The notes below the pieces were generated by a model. The model made no database searches and was not told where the DNA came from. It was given only the letters and a program-made list of their open reading frames with translations. Shown piece after piece: positions 1 through 11,613 of a stretch of DNA of 64,000 nt. How positions within the stretch are numbered: the stretch's first letter is position 1; every line of letters begins with the position of its first letter. The stretch spans positions 1,426,001 to 1,490,000 of the forward strand of contig CAUWAG010000020.1 of NCBI GenBank assembly GCA_963556695.1. Direction: 5' to 3'. Position numbers and translations under genes: made by a program. Source of the stretch: Anthostomella pinea. Its lineage: Eukaryota > Ascomycota > Sordariomycetes > Xylariales > Xylariaceae.

Positions 1-1293
1 AGATCTTTATGGAGACGCCTGATGGTCTTTTTGACTTCTTTGAGATGTATCCAGATGAGAATATCATCAACTGGAGACCTGGCATGATTATAAAGCTTGC
101 AGAACCGCTATATGGGCTCAAGCAGAGCCCAAAGCAGTGACAGAAACGTATTTGCAGCGTTCTGGAGGACCTTGGATTCGACCCTCTGGTCTCTAACAAC
201 GCAGTCTATCTCAACACCAGCTGTGGCATTATAATGATCAGCTATGTCGACGATTTCCTTATTCTAGAGACTAATCATGACGGGATCGTTGTCTTCAAGA
301 AGGAATTAGGTTCTATATTTGAGATAAAGGACATGGGAGCCGCTGAACACTTTTTATGAGTCCATATTGTCAGAAACCGAGCTGAGAGGGCTTTATATTT
401 CTCTTAACAGATGTACGTGAGAAGAACTGCAGAGGCGTTCGACCAGTAGAACACTGGCAAGATGAATGTGCCAATATCTCCTTAAGCAGTGGAACAGATG
501 GAGTCTCTTGACAATGACCTTGAGATTGATACATGTCCTATTCAGACATACCAGTCCCTGATTCGTTTTGAGAACTTCCCTGCATCATATATGAGACCAG
601 ATATCGCATACTTTATAAGTGTTCTCTCGCGATACCTTCACAACCCTGGCTCAGCCCAATATAAGGCCGTTCTGGGCCTATTTCGTTATTTATGGCACTC
701 TCAAGATCTTGGGATCAAATTTGGAGGTCCTAAATGTATCGGGAAGACCCCCAGGAGGTTTTTGAGATGATTCCGGATCTGCTGGTTGGTTACTGTGATG
801 CCAGCTATGCTAAAAGCATCAATACCAGCGACAAATCCACCTCAGGCTACCTGTTCACGTTTGCTGGGGGCGCTGTTTCCTGGGCATCCAAGCTGCAGAC
901 TGTTGTGGCTCAATCTACCGTAGAATCAGAGTACTACGCACTCTCTAAAGCCGTCAAAGAGGCTGCCTGGCTGCAAGAACTGATGCTGGAACTTAGATTC
1001 ACTCTGAATACTATCAACATCCATTCAGACAGTGCTAGAGCTATTCACTTTGCTCAGAACGCTGAATTCCATCATCGAACTAAGCACATTTGAGTCAAGG
1101 AACACTATATTCGTCAGAAGATCTCAGAAGGCCATATACGGCTCTCTTTTCTTGGAACTAATGAAATATCTGCAGACGGTCTTACCAAAGTTTTGATAAA
1201 GGCAAGGTTCTTCAAGTTTCTGGAGTTGCTAGGACTGGTTCATGTAGAGGGGTGATATTCTGGTTATGTTAATTCCCTCAGTCTGAGAGGGCG
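1..1293 (+). mobile_element. Ty1/copia retrotransposon, decayed 3' part of pol
   Basis: This is the 3' part of a copia-type polyprotein, cut by the window edge. In one reading frame it shows the reverse transcriptase motif LYGLKQSP near base 110 and the catalytic YVDDFLI near 245. The RNase H part is readable at 734-1093, with YCDASYAKS and a later SEYYALS motif. In-frame stops interrupt it near 137, 358, 405, 449 and 483, and there is a frame change near 734, so it cannot make a working polyprotein. The element is a dead copy. I cannot see its 5' LTR, so its age cannot be judged. Confidence 0.9.
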
Positions 1294-1738
1294 TGTTGGA
1301 TTCTGGGCTATGTTGTGCCTTGTGGTAGCGGTATCCAGAATAAGGACCAGGGTCACAAATGGTGGCTATTGGTCTGTATTCTGGAAGTTGCTTGATTGAA
1401 AGAAGGGATGGGTGGTGTCCCCATCCCAGAAGTAGCTATCATCCCAGTTGGGTACGAATCTGGTACAAACGGGTACCAGTTGAGCTCCAAGGTACCTTGT
1501 ACCCTGGTCCGTGACCCATCCATCATTGTGGCTGGAAAATGGGTTGAGGAGCCACAATGTTAGCCCATCCATAGTCATCCTTCAGGATCACCATCCCCAT
1601 TTGTGACTCTGTCACATACGTGGCCAATATAAGGCCACGTATCCTTTCTTTTAGTATCTTAGACATATATAGGGCCACTCTGGCCGCTCCAGAGTAGCTG
1701 GAATTCCTCTCCTTAATAGAACACTTTGAAATCTCACA
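1294..1738 (+). repeat. 3' LTR of the copia remnant (right end approximate)
   Basis: A purine-rich tract (CTGAGAGGGCG) directly precedes TGTTGGATTCTGGG, the usual TG start of a copia LTR. The right border is set at a CA near 1738 after a TATA-containing stretch. It is only an estimate, because the partner LTR lies outside the window. Confidence 0.6.
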
Positions 1739-3188
1739 GATGTTCGCTTGATGTAAAGCCCGTGTCCCCTTGAGTTCGGAATGTGGCTACGGCCTCGCTA
1801 TCATTTTAGCCACCCACGGCGCGCCCGTCTGTTTTTCCTCGGCCATGTACCTGACCCGCGTATTTATGTATGTTTTCGCGTTTTTGATACGCGTCGATAT
1901 TAATATGCAGGTAATAAGGTACGTTAAAATGTTTAATTGATTTTTAAGCTATTGCATAGACATTACTTAAGCCGAAATTAGTTGCGGGAGGCGGCTTTGT
2001 GGATCCAGCTGATTCCAGCTGTCAGGTGTCTTGTCGGTTGGGCCGGATTGTTGCCAAAGGACAAGGTACCGTTTGCACTGTATCTAGACTAAAGAGACCT
2101 TTCGGATGGGACAAGCTCCCATCCTTCTAGACAGCAAGCAGAACATCCAGAATACTAGTCATCGTAACATGGTATTCTGGGCCCCTGCCAGAAGGCACAG
2201 CTTTGGCCTGATATCTAATAGGCTTTGGAGAATGCTTAGCGTCGTGGTCACATTCCGAACTCAAGGGGATACGTAGGAATGGTGTTCTAAGTTGCTTTTT
2301 GAACCTGCTTTGTACCTGAAGGGGTTTGTGCCACTTCGAGAGACGGCGTCCGTGTAGTTGACTGATCCGGCTGAGAGGAGCTACGATCCTCGATAGTGTT
2401 TCAACAAGACTTTGCGAAGGCGACTGGCTCCGTCTGCAGGGCATCCAGCTATGTACGTCGCTATTCAAATATTTAAAGAAGTGGTCTTGTGCAAGATGGA
2501 TTCCATCTCAGCTCTGGCTGTCTGGGTCCAGCCTATCTTTTCTCTTGCCGGGCACCCAGTTCCTCCATGTACTGAAGTATGGTGCCAGGAATCCTTGGTC
2601 TGGGCTTACTAGTAATGGGTTGAGAAGCAAGACAGACTCTTAACAACCGACCGTAAGAGAAAGAGATACTAGCAGGAAGATGGGAAGTCGACCTCGTATC
2701 GTTCATAGCATGGAGGAGAGCGGCACAAACAGGACCTGTCATCCACACGGTAATGTACAAGAAGTTGTATATTACCACCCTGGTACGATGCCTGCAACTT
2801 TGCGGTAATACTGACGCAATGAGGGTCCACGAATTCTATTCACTTTCTCGTCGTCGGCCATTCTCAGCCGAGTCCGGCGGCATCCAACCTGTGTCAACCT
2901 GATATTTGCCCCAAGTTGATACCTCACGCCCTCTCAACGCTCTTCCCGTCCGCCGGATGTCCATCGATCTCTTGTTTAGAACGCGCTGAGAGGCGATCTG
3001 TCGCATGCACCATAACTTGAGAATCTCTTCCCCACGTAGCCTCTACAAAAGCGAGCATCCATTTGGCATCGTCATCTGTCACATGGCCAACCATAGGGGG
3101 GGGAGGGAAATAGTATGTTGTTCTGCAGAGAGGTGCAGTACTAATCAGGCGCGGAGGCCATGTATATGTACACGTATGATCCCTTTGT
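1739..3188. other. Intergenic, no supported gene
   Basis: No convincing coding sequence is visible. The stretch contains a 25-bp inverted repeat (1761-1785 and 2249-2273, 24 of 25 matching) and scattered short ORFs with many in-frame stops nearby. Confidence 0.5.
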
Positions 3189-4316
3189 TCATTGGATGCT
3201 TCCTGACATCATACCGTCCCTGTGGCTCCAAGATTTTGCTGCTTCGTGGGCCAGATAGAAGATATGATGTGACTGGGACCATGGATTTGAGCCTGTCAGC
3301 CACCTTCGCATTGAACTTTGAGGATCATGATCGACAGTTCGGAAGACCGAGAGCAGAGGGTCGGCCGTAGGATGGTTAGGGTGATTCAGCCACTGTATTG
3401 CGACACTAAAGTCCGTCAAGAGCCCGGGGTGAAGGGTGCGACGATAGGTCTTTACACAACGTTCGAAATTCTCACTCGTAACCGGAACCGTCTCCCAAGC
3501 ACCGGTGATAATGGTCCAAGCAGCTACTATCGGCACCGCAGCACGTAGACGGAGACCACTTTCATCCAGGAACCAGGAGAAATAGCTTGTAGCAGCGTCA
3601 GCTGACCCATCAGGGCTCCAGTGCAGTAGTGCTTGTATAATCCGAGACAGCACAACGCCCTTCCTCTTATGAAGGTGGTGGATTTCTTTCTTGGTAACAG
3701 TCTGTTTGCTAGTAGATGGCTGAACACGAGTCCAAACTTCAAATGGCTTGACTTGGTTCGCGCCTACCAGGATGCTTGCCACTGATGACAAAAGAGTACT
3801 GCAAAGACGTGTTAATGCAATGCCATATAATGAAAACTGCACAGGCTTGCCGACGCACCGATTATCTGGGTGATTGGACTCGACGCTGTGTCGGACTAGA
3901 GGCTTCGACACCCACTGCCACACCCTTCGTGCGGCGTTGTCGACAGCGAGTACGTCACGTGCTTCCTCGATAGAGAGTGAATTGAGACGATCGCAATAAG
4001 CTTGCAAGCAGGTTATACCTTTTGAGACCATGAGGTTGGCGTCGACGTCGTCGAGACCCTCCAGGACGTCTAGAGCCCTGCGCCCGTTCTCCCGTGATGC
4101 TTCAACCTTGACGCCCATGAGCTCCGAGTGCTGGCCATAGTAAGCATCTGTAGGCGGATGTGGCTCGTCTGGCTGTCGGCTGCTGTCTTTGCCTGCGACG
4201 CTATAGGAATAGCAGAGTTCCATCGAAGGTGTTGCTGACGGCCTTGCGAGGGTAGGCTCGGTCCACGCGGTCGTAGTGCGAGACGCGCCGGGACCCGTAA
4301 GCACCCGGTGGCCCAC
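3189..4316 (-). CDS. Hypothetical protein, start uncertain, one probable intron
   Basis: A 375-codon open frame runs on the minus strand and I do not recognise a family. Its first codon is GTG; the first in-frame ATG lies at 4221-4223, giving about 344 residues. A 60-nt segment at 3799-3858 has GTGCGT at its 5' side, a GCATTAAC branch-like sequence and TTTGCAG at its 3' side. It is a multiple of three, so the frame stays open with or without it. Removing it joins PDNR to TLLSS. An overlapping frame at 4070-4351 begins MIARSTSALTRQ and is rich in Arg, Ser and Ala like a mitochondrial presequence, so the true first exon may use that frame and another intron. Treat the gene as plausible but unverified. 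Confidence 0.4.
   Translation of the reverse strand: MGHRVLTGPGASRTTTAWTEPTLARPSATPSMELCYSYSVAGKDSSRQPDEPHPPTDAYYGQHSELMGVKVEASRENGRRALDVLEGLDDVDANLMVSKGITCLQAYCDRLNSLSIEEARDVLAVDNAARRVWQWVSKPLVRHSVESNHPDNRCVGKPVQFSLYGIALTRLCSTLLSSVASILVGANQVKPFEVWTRVQPSTSKQTVTKKEIHHLHKRKGVVLSRIIQALLHWSPDGSADAATSYFSWFLDESGLRLRAAVPIVAAWTIITGAWETVPVTSENFERCVKTYRRTLHPGLLTDFSVAIQWLNHPNHPTADPLLSVFRTVDHDPQSSMRRWLTGSNPWSQSHHIFYLAHEAAKSWSHRDGMMSGSIQ
3799..3858 (-). other. Candidate in-frame 60-nt intron
   Basis: GT-AG borders (GTGCGT, TTTGCAG), a GCATTAAC branch-like site and typical fungal length. Because 60 is divisible by three, the reading frame cannot decide whether it is spliced. Confidence 0.5.
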
Positions 4317-5096
4317 TGCCGGGTGAGGGCCGAAGTGGATCGTGCGATCATGGTGTAGCTTCCGGTCACACTGATCTAGACCGAGTGCCGTTGCTCGTCA
4401 CAGCATGTTGCGATAGGAAGTGGGTATCAGTACGTAGGCATGAATCGCTGCAATTAAATGCAGTTGAGAAGGCATGTTGCACTGAGACCTGAGACCACAG
4501 AGCGGTCGGCAACGGCATTATCAGACGCCTCACGCATGGGTTACCACCATGTCGGGTGTAGATACATACTTTACCTACCTATGCAGGTGAACCCCCGGCG
4601 ATGAGTGGAAGCCTTGCATTTGTCAATCAATGTATGAAAGCACAGGTTTCGTGGTAGAGGAGCAGACACTTAGGTAGGTAGACACCTCGGAAGACATGAT
4701 GGCGCTGGGAGAAACAAGTACCGAATGATTGTGTAAGGTAAGGGGCACCTGAAAGTGTGAACATGGAATCGAGGTGCAAGCCTTGAAGGCGTGAAAGGGT
4801 GTCGAGATGATGCCCCACTGTATTCAGTGTGGCTGTATCGTCTCTGTGGCTGGTGTCCTCAAGGCTGTGCAAGCTGGGCTGGCTGGATCGAGAGAGCTCT
4901 CGATGTGTGGAGGCTGCTCACCCTGTCCCACTCATCAACAGGCACCACCTCTCCCTGCCCTGACCTTGCCGCGAACATTCGCGCCCGGTGACGATATTCG
5001 ATACCGGCGATCCGATGGCATGTGAGGCATTCTACTGAGGTCTCAAAGTAATTGTCTGCCGGGTACCTACCACCGACCCTTCCCGCCCGACCCGCT
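4317..5096. other. Intergenic, divergent promoter region
   Basis: This lies between the minus-strand hypothetical gene and the plus-strand VPS35 gene. I see only short overlapping ORFs and no recognisable element. Confidence 0.4.
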
Positions 5097-7949
5097 ATGT
5101 CGACAACTCCTGCTCCGCCTGAGGACCAGGCGAGGCTACTGGAGGATGCCCTGATCGCAGTGCGCCAGCAGACTGTGCTCATGCGCAAATGTCTCGATAC
5201 CCATGGCAAGCTTATGGACGCGCTCAAGTGCTGGTACGTTGGCTGCCATCACCCTCTCGAGAAGGAATACACTGAAACCAGCTGACTCTCTGTATGATGC
5301 AGCTCCACACTGGTCGCTGAACTGCGCACGAGTAGCCTGGGACCCAAACAGTACTACGAGCTGTACATGTCCGTCTTCGATGCCTTGCGCTACCTGTCCG
5401 TACACCTTCGAGAGAACCATCCCCATAATCACCTCGCCGACCTCTACGAACTCGTGCAGTATGCTGGCAACATCATCCCCCGTCTGTATCTTATGATGAC
5501 AGTCGGGACCGCCTACATGGCTATCCCCGAAGCTCCGGTCAAGGAGTTGATGAAGGATATGATGGACATGAGCCGCGGTGTGCAGCACCCTATCCGAGGA
5601 TTATTCCTGCGCTACTACCTATCGGGTCAGGCCAGGGACTTCCTTCCCGCTGGCGAGGGTGATGGCCCCGAAGGCAATCTCCAGGACTCAATAAGCTTCG
5701 TTCTCACCAATTTCGTCGAGATGAACAAGCTCTGGGTACGGTTACAACACCAAGGCCATTCGAGAGAACGGGAACAAAGGACCAGGGAGCGCAAGGAGCT
5801 GCAGTTGTTGGTGGGCAGCAACATCGTGCGATTGAGTCAATTGGTAGATCTCGAGACGTACAGCAACGGAATTTTGGCGCCACTTCTTGAACAGGTAGTC
5901 CAGTGTCGGGATGTGTTAGCACAGGAATACCTCTTGGAGATCATCACGCAGGTGTTCCCTGATGAGTTCCACCTACATACCCTCGACCAATTTCTCGCGG
6001 CGGTGTCTCGGTTGAACCCCCATGTCAACGTCAAGGGAATCGTCATTGGCCTCATGGACAGGTTGTCCGCATATGCCGAACGGGAATCGCAGGAAGACGA
6101 CTCAGAAGACAGAGGCAAGCTGGAAGAGGAGGCCTTGGTGAACCTGTTGGAGAAAATCCGCCTGGGCCAGGAAGCACAGGAGTCGAAGCCAGAGCCGACA
6201 GAGCCGGAGTCGGACACGAATGGTGAGCCTACGAACGGCGAATCCGCAGATTCTGCTGAAAGCAAGGCTTCGGAATCTGAACCTGCTCCCTCGGTCGCAG
6301 ATACGGAGGCGACCGCTGTCGATGGCGAGCAAGAGCCAGCGACACCCACACCGAAGAAACAGCGTGGAATCCCTCCTCACGTTAAGCTTTACGAGATATT
6401 CTTCGACCAAGTCAACAACCTCGTCAGCGCGCAACATCTACCTATTCAGGATACTATTGCCTTGCTGGTGTCCCTCACCAACTTGGCTCTAAACATATAC
6501 CCTGATCGGCTCGACTACGTTGACCAGATCCTGGAGTATGCGAATCGGAAGGTCAAGGAACACGCAAACAGTGCGGATCTGCATTCGGCTCCGGCGCAGC
6601 AGAGCTTACTCGCACTCCTTCAGGCCCCTCTGAAGAGATATGTCTCACTATTCACAGCTTTATCCCTACCCACCTATGTCCCCCTCTTTCAATCTCAGAC
6701 GTATCCTACGCGACGAGCTGTTGCTGGTGAAATCGCACGGAGTTTGTTGCGTAACCAAACAGTGATTTCAACCACGACGCAACTGGAGGGTGCTCTGGAA
6801 GTACTGAAGGTACTCATCAAAGAAGGCTCGCAGCCTCCTGCTGGATATCCTGGCGGCCCGCAACGTAGGCCCATGGAAACCGACGAGACGATGGAAGAGC
6901 AGGGATGGTTGGCACGAATCGTCCACCTACTCAATAGCCAAGACAACGACACCCAATTTCGGTTGCTTCAAATGGCTCGCAAAGCGTTTGCAGAAGGAAA
7001 CGAGAGGATTCGGACGACCACGCCGCCGCTTATCACTGCTTCCATGAAGCTAGCCCGTCGCTTCAAGGCCCGGGAGCACTACGATGACAACTGGGAAACA
7101 CAGTCGAGCGCCTTGTTCAAGTTTATGCACTCGGCTGTTACGGCATTATATGCAAGAGTGAACGGCGCTGGTGCTGCTGAGCTTGCCCTTCGATTGTTTT
7201 GCGCCTGTGGTCAGACAGCGGACATGGCAGGATTCGAAGAAGTCGCTTACGAGTTCTTCGCTCAGGCTTTTACGGTCTACGAGGAGGCAGTGTCTGATTC
7301 CAAGGCGCAATTCCAGGCAGTATGTATCGTTGCCAATGCACTACACCAGACACGAAACTTTGGCAAGGAAAATTACGACACTCTCATAACGAAGTGCGCC
7401 CTCCACGGCAGCAAACTTCTCAGAAAACCGGACCAGTGCAGGGCAGTCTATCTGGCCAGCCACCTCTGGTGGGCTACTCCGATTGCCGCTGTTGAGGAGT
7501 CGGAGGAAGGAGTAAGTGTTTTCTTAGTATTGGATCATGCTCTACTTAGTGTTGTTGCTGACCCTTTGACTCAGCTGTACCGGGATGGCAAGAGAGTCCT
7601 GGAATGCTTACAGCGAGCTCTGCGGGTTGCAGACTCATGTATGGAACAGGCCACATCGATCGAGCTATTTGTGGAGATCCTAGATCGCTACGTGTACTAC
7701 TTTGATCAGTCGAACGAATCGGTAAGAGAACACACCCTAATGCTCTCAAGAGGCACCAGACGCATGTGCTAACAGCTCCAGGTCACTACCAAGTACATCA
7801 ATGGACTCATCGAGCTTATCCACTCGAACCTGGGCACCAACCAGCAAGATTCGGCCAATGTCGAGAATAGCAAGCGGCATTTTAAGCATACTCTAGAGAA
7901 CATCGCAGGAAGGCAGTATGAAGGGGTGGTACTTCAACCGCAGAAGTGA
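5097..7949 (+). CDS. VPS35: VPS35, retromer cargo-recognition subunit
   Basis: Vps35 is the scaffold of the retromer coat, which returns cargo receptors from endosomes to the Golgi. Four exons can be joined: 5097-5233, 5303-7511, 7575-7721 and 7782-7949, giving 886 residues in one frame. The N-terminus has KLMDALK, ELRTS and YYELYMSVFDALRYL, followed by the family signature PRLYLMMTVG and RGVQHPIRGLFLR. These match the Vps26-binding end of known Vps35 proteins. A Glu/Pro/Ser-rich acidic insert lies around residues 250-330. The C-terminal half is helical, with GKRVLECLQRAL and LFVEILDRYVYY. Human VPS35 is about 796 residues, and the extra length here is mainly the acidic insert. Intron 2 (63 nt) is in frame, so it would be missed by frame alone. 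The next gene downstream also acts in endosome/vacuole sorting. Confidence 0.96.
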
Positions 7950-8858
7950 GCATACTGCGCTATGATGTTATCACATTCGGAGCCGATGGGGTATACCCCC
8001 CGCCTGCGCGTCTCGAGCCTCAGAAAGCCGTCGCTCATTCCTGCGTCGTGGCTCTTTGACATGTCGGTTCGACACAGCGAGATAAAGCAGAGCATTCTTG
8101 TGTACATATGTATATCCCAGGCTGTTTGGAACATGAGCGAGTTGGGACTTCGAGAAAGGGGGTGCTACTGCGGATCAGTCAGATCTCAAGGCCCATGTAA
8201 GAGCTCGTATGAATTAATTGCAGTCATCAGTGCCCAGTGCCTCTAAAGAGATCAGAATAATACGTCTTCTATCGTTGTTCAATCATAAGCTAGAGCCAAG
8301 TGGTTGTCTTATTATGTTGTCTACTTGGCAGCTTGATTTGCATTTGAGGTAATGATAAGACTGATAAGATAGGTAGATAAGTGGGAAGAGCCCCTGAATG
8401 TGGCTGTGCATCAGTGACTGTGCAGGAACCTCCAGACTGCCAGGATCTCCCGCTTACAGTGGACGCCTCATGTTCCAGCCCCAGGTCTGGAATCGAGCCA
8501 ACAACCCCATTGAACAACCGACTGTCTCGACTGTCGAACGCACCCAGATCACCACTCACCGTTCACCATCCCGCTGCGGTTCAGCATCTTGTTGCACTGT
8601 AATACCCTTGCTCAACCCCATTCTCTTTTTCGATGCGATCTGCACCGGTGTCTGGACATATGCTGTCATCCTTCCCCTGCTAGACTTCTTTTCCCTTGTT
8701 CGAGGCGATCCGCTCCTTTATCGTGTCTCGATTCGTAGCCTCGTAATCACTTCACAGGCCGCCTACGATCGCATGTATTTGTATATCGCAACCCAGTTTT
8801 ATGAACCAGCTACCCCGATGACCCGGTCTTGAACTGCCGATGAGCTTGGTGTGTCAAG
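7950..8858. other. Intergenic / 5' leader of the downstream peptidase gene
   Basis: There is no supported gene. The ORF at 8398-8832 lacks an ATG that fits a known family and probably lies in the promoter or leader of the gene starting at 8859. Confidence 0.5.
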
Positions 8859-11613
8859 ATGCCGTCCGAGAAGTCCCATTACGTGCCTGCGCCGCCCATA
8901 CCATCATACGATGAAGCCACCGGTGGCAACTCCTCCTCCTCCCGCCCAGACTGGCCGCCGCCACCATCGCCGATACATACGAGACCCGACCACGAGACCG
9001 AAGCACAGTCGCTCCTCTCCTCACATACCCGCCAGCCTGAGCCATCGAGACGGGCTCCCGGAGGCTATCGGCCTCCCTACGTCGAAGATGACGACGACGG
9101 ATCGGAATGGAGTCTCGAAGATGACGATAGCGACGGTCACGGAGATTCGCGAGCGCGGCGCGCGATGGAAGAGTTGGAGATCGAAGACCCATTGAACGGC
9201 TCAAGCTCCAGGTCTTCGCCATCGTGGACGAAACGGATAGGCTTCGCATTGCCGCAGTGGAAGTGGAGATGGCGGCTTCCCAGACTTACGGTGCGCCTAC
9301 CGCGCGAGGGCGACAATATCAGCAACGAGCAGGCCGAATCCAGCGCGACGCGGTGGCGATGGAACATGCCGAAACTCAACAGTGCGGCCGCCCTGCTGTT
9401 GGTTGGCAGACTACTCGCCGTCTTCCTCGTTCTCGGCTTCCTCTACCTGATATTCATGAGCGACATCTTCACGAGCATGTCGCGGCGCATTGGTGGGCAG
9501 ATGTTAGATCCCGAAGCGGTGCGACAGTTCGTGCAGATGCATGTCGATACGGTGCGGATGAGGGACACATTGAAGCATTTCACAGACTTTGCGCACATCG
9601 CCGGAACAGAGGGTGACTATGCGCTGGCAATGGATGTGCACAGCAGTTTCTTGAAGAATGGCCTGGATGAGGTCACCGTCGACAACTACTACGTATACCT
9701 CAACTATCCGAAACCCGGCGGTCGAGCGGTGGAAATAATGTCGGAGGACGGAAGCAAGGCGGCGTGGACCGCAGCGCTGGAAGAGCCGGAAGTTGGCGGT
9801 GAATCAGCAGGTCATCAGACCTTTGTGTTTCACGGCCACTCCAAGTCAGGTGACGTGAAGGGACCCCTGATATATGCGAATTACGGGTCTAGAGATGACT
9901 TCAAGAGGCTGTCGGAGAAGGGGATAGATACGAAAGGTGCGATCGCAATAGTCCGCTATGGCGGTACACAAGGCGATCGGGCTTTAAAGGTCAAAGCGGC
10001 CGAGATGGCCGGGTTTGCTGGTTGTATCATCTACAGCGATCCAGCCGACGACGGTTTCCTCAAAGGTGACACCGCGCCGGGTGGTCATTACATGCCAGCC
10101 GACGCCGTCCAGAGGGGATCAGTCAGTCTGATGGGCTGGGTCATAGGAGATGTGCTAACACCTGGGTGGGAGAGTAAGGAGGGTCAACCGCGGGAAACCC
10201 TAGACCAGACTCCTGGTCTAAATAAGATACCCAGCATACCGCTCGCCTGGCGGGATGCAAAGGTGCTTCTACAGCATATCAAAGGTTTCGGCGAGCGGTG
10301 CCCTGAGGAGTGGCGTGGCGGAGTGCCCGACGTCGAATGGTGGTCAGGAAACTCGTCATCCCCGATTGTACGATTGAAGAACGAGCAGGATGAGAACGAG
10401 AAGCAAGAGATTTGGAACGTGTACGGAAAGATTGCCGGCATCGAGCAAAGCGAGAAGTCCATTATCATTGGCAACCATCGTGATGCCTGGGCCTTTGGCG
10501 CAACAGACCCGAATTCAGGCACTGCAGTCATGCTGGAAGTCTCACGAATCTTTGGCGACCTTGTCACCAGAGGCTGGCGGCCCCTTCGTACGATCGAGTT
10601 CATGAGCTGGGACGCTGAGGAGTACAACATGATTGGCAGCACAGAGTTCGTCGAGAACAATCTCAAATCTCTTCAGAAGGATGCCTTTGCTTACATCAAC
10701 CTCGACGCTGCTGTCTCGGGGCAGGAGTTCCACGCCGCGGGATCCCCAATGTTCCGCAAACTAATATGGAAGGTCCTCGACCGGGTCACGGACCCAAACT
10801 TCAACACGACGCTTCTCGCTCGTTGGGATGAGCGTAACGCGGAACTCGAAAGCCTTGGATCGGGGAGCGATTATGTTGCCTTCCAGGACCTAGCAGGCAC
10901 CAGCTCGGTCGACATCCGCTTTGGTGGTGCCGCGCACCCGTACCATTCATCGTACGACAACTTTGACTGGATGCAGACTGTCGGAGACCCCGATTTCGTA
11001 TACCACGGTCTACTTGGCCAGGTCACTGCGCTGCTCCTTCTTGAGCTCTCGGAGAGGCCCATTCTGCCTTTTGATATGGGCAACTATGCGCTAAGCCTCG
11101 GACGATATCTGGGCAACTTGTGGCACTGGGCTGAAGATAAGAATTTGCTCGAGGGCGAGAACAAGAAGATCAACCTCGAGCCTATAAAAGAGGCTGTCCA
11201 AGAAGTTGAAAATGCAGTGGCGCAATTTGAGAAGTGGGAGCCCTACTGGGAGCAGAGTGTGGTCGCTTCCAACGGGTGGGAACCTAATGGGTTGGGATCG
11301 AGGAGGTGCGACTACAACGCGCGCATGGCAAACTTTGAGGCAGGCCTGCTGGATCTGGAGTTCGGCGGTGGAGTGAGTTGGCCCCTGTCCATGCAACTGG
11401 GAACCGCTTACTGACAAGGACTTATAGATACCGAACCGGACACAGTTCAAGCACGTCGTCTTCGGCCCAGACCTCTGGTCCGGCTACGACGAAGCCTTCT
11501 TCCCGGCGATCCGCGACGTCATCGAAGTGGAGGACTGGCCGCTGGCCCAAAAGATCATCGACAAGACAGCGAAGATCATAAGCGACGCAGCCACCGCGCT
11601 GACTGCAGTGTAG
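8859..11613 (+). CDS. Transferrin-receptor-like M28 membrane peptidase (Tre1/Vps70/GCPII type)
   Basis: This is a type II membrane protein of the glutamate carboxypeptidase II / transferrin receptor family. Two exons, 8859-11372 and 11428-11613, are joined across a 55-nt intron and give 899 residues. A long acidic and proline-rich cytosolic tail starts with a PxPSYDEA motif, close to the PPxY signals that recruit Rsp5-type ligases to yeast Tre1/Tre2. A single membrane helix lies near residues 178-198. A PA domain follows (GDVKGPLIYANYGS, then KGAIAIVRYGG), then the M28 domain. The expected zinc ligands are present in NHRDAW, ATDPNSG, SWDAEEYN, INLDAA and AHPYHSSYD, so catalytic activity is possible. 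A helical dimerisation-type domain ends the protein. Likely sites are endosome or vacuole. The exact substrate cannot be read from sequence. Confidence 0.93.
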
